NCBI GenBank assembly: GCA_003152955.1
Contig: PMBQ01000251.1
Location: 1 to 5,743, forward strand
DNA from: Candidatus Bathyarchaeota archaeon
GTDB lineage: Archaea; Thermoproteota; Bathyarchaeia; 40CM-2-53-6; FEN-987
Reading direction: 5' to 3'
DNA: 5,743 nt
The notes below the pieces were generated by a model that was given only the letters and a program-made list of their open reading frames with translations, ran no database searches and was not told where the DNA came from. Positions 4,987-5,743 of this stretch are shown one piece after another. Within the stretch, counting starts at the first letter, position 1; each line of letters begins with the position of its first letter. Made by a program: the position numbers and the translations under genes.

Positions 4987-5158
4987 CTTTGCGGGCGGTC
5001 TTTTTCAGTAGAAAGTAGAGGGAAGCCGCGAGGGCTGTGAAGGTTACAATCGCAAATCCGCTGAACTCTGGGACAGGATAATTCCGTGGAACCACCAGGA
5101 ACCAGGTTCTAACAGAGTGATTCCACAATATTCCACGCCTGTACTGGTGCCTGCACGG
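4958..5158 (-). pseudogene. C-terminal remnant of a PEF-tailed surface protein
   Basis: This frame encodes the pattern of an archaeal C-terminal sorting signal: VVPRNYPVPEF, a hydrophobic helix (SGFAIVTFTALAASLYFLL) and a basic stop-transfer end (KKTARK). The Pro-Glu-Phe motif, helix and basic cluster are known from secreted archaeal proteins thought to be processed by archaeosortase-type or related machinery. The frame opens with no start after a stop at 5159-5161. A different minus-strand frame (5044-5286) carries protein-like text upstream (SVIIVKIPTSRAGTSTGVEY, then GITLLEPG) and would join it after one indel near 5100. The N-terminal bulk of the protein is absent, because a plus-strand gene begins at 5257. 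I regard it as a decayed surface-protein gene, not part of the viral remnant. Confidence 0.55.
4977..5006 (+). terminator. Strong hairpin followed by T5, overlapping a start codon
   Basis: CCCGCA (4980-4985) pairs with TGCGGG (4990-4995) around a four-base TCTT loop. Two more G-C pairs follow beyond a single mismatch, and CGGTCTTTTTC comes next on the plus strand. It has the form of an intrinsic terminator for plus-strand transcription, yet no plus gene precedes it. On the minus strand the same stem buries the ATG at 4984-4986. Part of it also codes for the basic end of the PEF tail, so chance cannot be excluded. Confidence 0.4.
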
Positions 5159-5256
5159 CTAGTAGGAATCTTGACAATGATGACTGACAGAGCCAGATCG
5201 GACTCGTTATTCTTAGTGCCGCAAAGAAAGTAAGCTACCAGTGTTGAATACAGCGT

Positions 5257-5529
5257 ATGAGCGAACGTGAGAATGAGGAGTTGCACCTTTACTTCATTGT
5301 CAGATCGATACTGATGGGCCTTCTTGGCGCTTTGATGTTCTCGGTAATCATATCATTCCTTAAGACCTCCAAGTTGCTGTATGTCCTTTCGGCATCTGCC
5401 GGAAGCTTCTTCATCGTTCTGTTTCTCACGCGAGCTTTCGATAATCAGATAAAATGGTTAGTTGAGAGGATTCTGCAGAAATTGGAGAAACGGCCCGAAG
5501 CGAAGAATTTTCTCTTGAAGTATTTCTAA
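5257..5529 (+). CDS. Small two-helix membrane protein, unknown function
   Basis: This 90-residue protein has a short acidic N-terminus (MSERENEELHLY). Two hydrophobic helices follow, at about 12-34 (FIVRSILMGLLGALMFSVII) and about 40-60 (LLYVLSASAGSFFIVLFLTR), linked by a short basic turn. The C-terminus is an amphipathic, charged segment (WLVERILQKLEKRPEAKNF). This predicts a hairpin in the cytoplasmic membrane with both ends on the same side. I recognise no family. The ATG at 5257 is the first in frame and gives a sensible topology; no clear ribosome site precedes it. Its first 30 bases overlap antisense frames of the decayed PEF-protein region. It appears intact, unlike its left neighbours. 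Confidence 0.7.
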   Translation: MSERENEELHLYFIVRSILMGLLGALMFSVIISFLKTSKLLYVLSASAGSFFIVLFLTRAFDNQIKWLVERILQKLEKRPEAKNFLLKYF

Positions 5530-5743
5530 CTCTTCGCCCTTCGTAAGGTCGACTTTGGGCGGCGGGTAATTGCTGCTAGATGAGAATAGAGTAGGATTTT
5601 GTGAGCTCTTGGGGCGTCAATTCATAAGAATTTGTCGAGGCCGCTGCTTCTGAAATAGGCCAATTGCGTCAAACCAGCCATCAGAGGTCAGGGTAGAGCT
5701 TGAAAATTCCCAAGGATGGTTCCTGTGTCCACAGCTGGGTATT
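5530..5743. other. Right-edge region with a possible gene end on the minus strand
   Basis: I see no complete gene here. A minus-strand frame enters from the right edge and reads NTQLWTQEPSLGIFKLYPDL before a TGA at 5681-5683. It could be the last 20 residues of a gene starting beyond the window, but that is too short to judge. A weak CGCCC/GGGCG pairing follows the stop of the membrane-protein gene (about 5535-5563) and has no T-run. Confidence 0.25.

Noticed and set aside
4593..5018. Long plus-strand open frame of 141 codons
   Set aside because: It runs antisense to better-supported minus frames (RHH-like and the TerL-upstream frame). Its translation is rich in Arg, Ser and Pro without domain logic, and it has no promoter or motif.

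Overview
The window looks like archaeal DNA, most plausibly from an uncultured member of the Thaumarchaeota/Nitrososphaeria or a nearby lineage. This rests on an archaeal transcript-cleavage factor (TFS), tiny Cys-rich zinc-ribbon genes, a Pro-Glu-Phe ('PEF') type C-terminal membrane-sorting tail, and TATA-like boxes about 30 bp upstream of start codons where no Shine-Dalgarno is visible (near-leaderless transcription). The lineage is inferred; no rRNA or other phylogenetic marker beyond TFS is present.

Left part (1-1640). Positions 1-247 hold no gene I can support. Two very small minus-strand genes for zinc-binding proteins follow (248-421 and 636-788). Both are too small to stand out as long ORFs, and each has its own TATA-like box and short leader. 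They are separated by a structured, G/C-rich spacer with a T-rich candidate terminator. On the plus strand, a poorly supported small ORF (942-1139) ends one base before the clear TFS gene (1141-1464). A stem-loop with a T-run follows TFS.

Middle (1640-3960). On the minus strand lie a GIY-YIG nuclease-domain protein (1652-1990), a probably decayed small coiled-coil gene (2027-2266), and a complete 524-residue secreted phosphoesterase of the phospholipase C / acid phosphatase family (2318-3892). The phosphoesterase has a signal peptide, a Thr/Ser-rich stalk and a C-terminal membrane anchor. Its promoter region holds a TATA-like box and a short dyad that could be an operator.

Right part (about 4000-5290) is a run of damaged minus-strand reading frames. 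It contains an N-terminal piece of a phage-type terminase large subunit ATPase with an intact Walker A, a frame-shifted or overlapping ORF just upstream of it, a possible ribbon-helix-helix protein, and the broken C-terminus of a PEF-tailed surface protein. I read this as the remnant of an integrated virus or mobile element next to a decayed surface-protein gene. Sequencing indels are an alternative. A plus-strand gene for a two-helix membrane protein (5257-5529) follows. The last 213 bases hold only a possible gene end entering from the right.

The intact genes do not form one pathway: RNA polymerase proofreading (TFS), nucleic-acid cleavage (GIY-YIG) and extracellular phosphate-ester hydrolysis sit beside a decaying accessory island.
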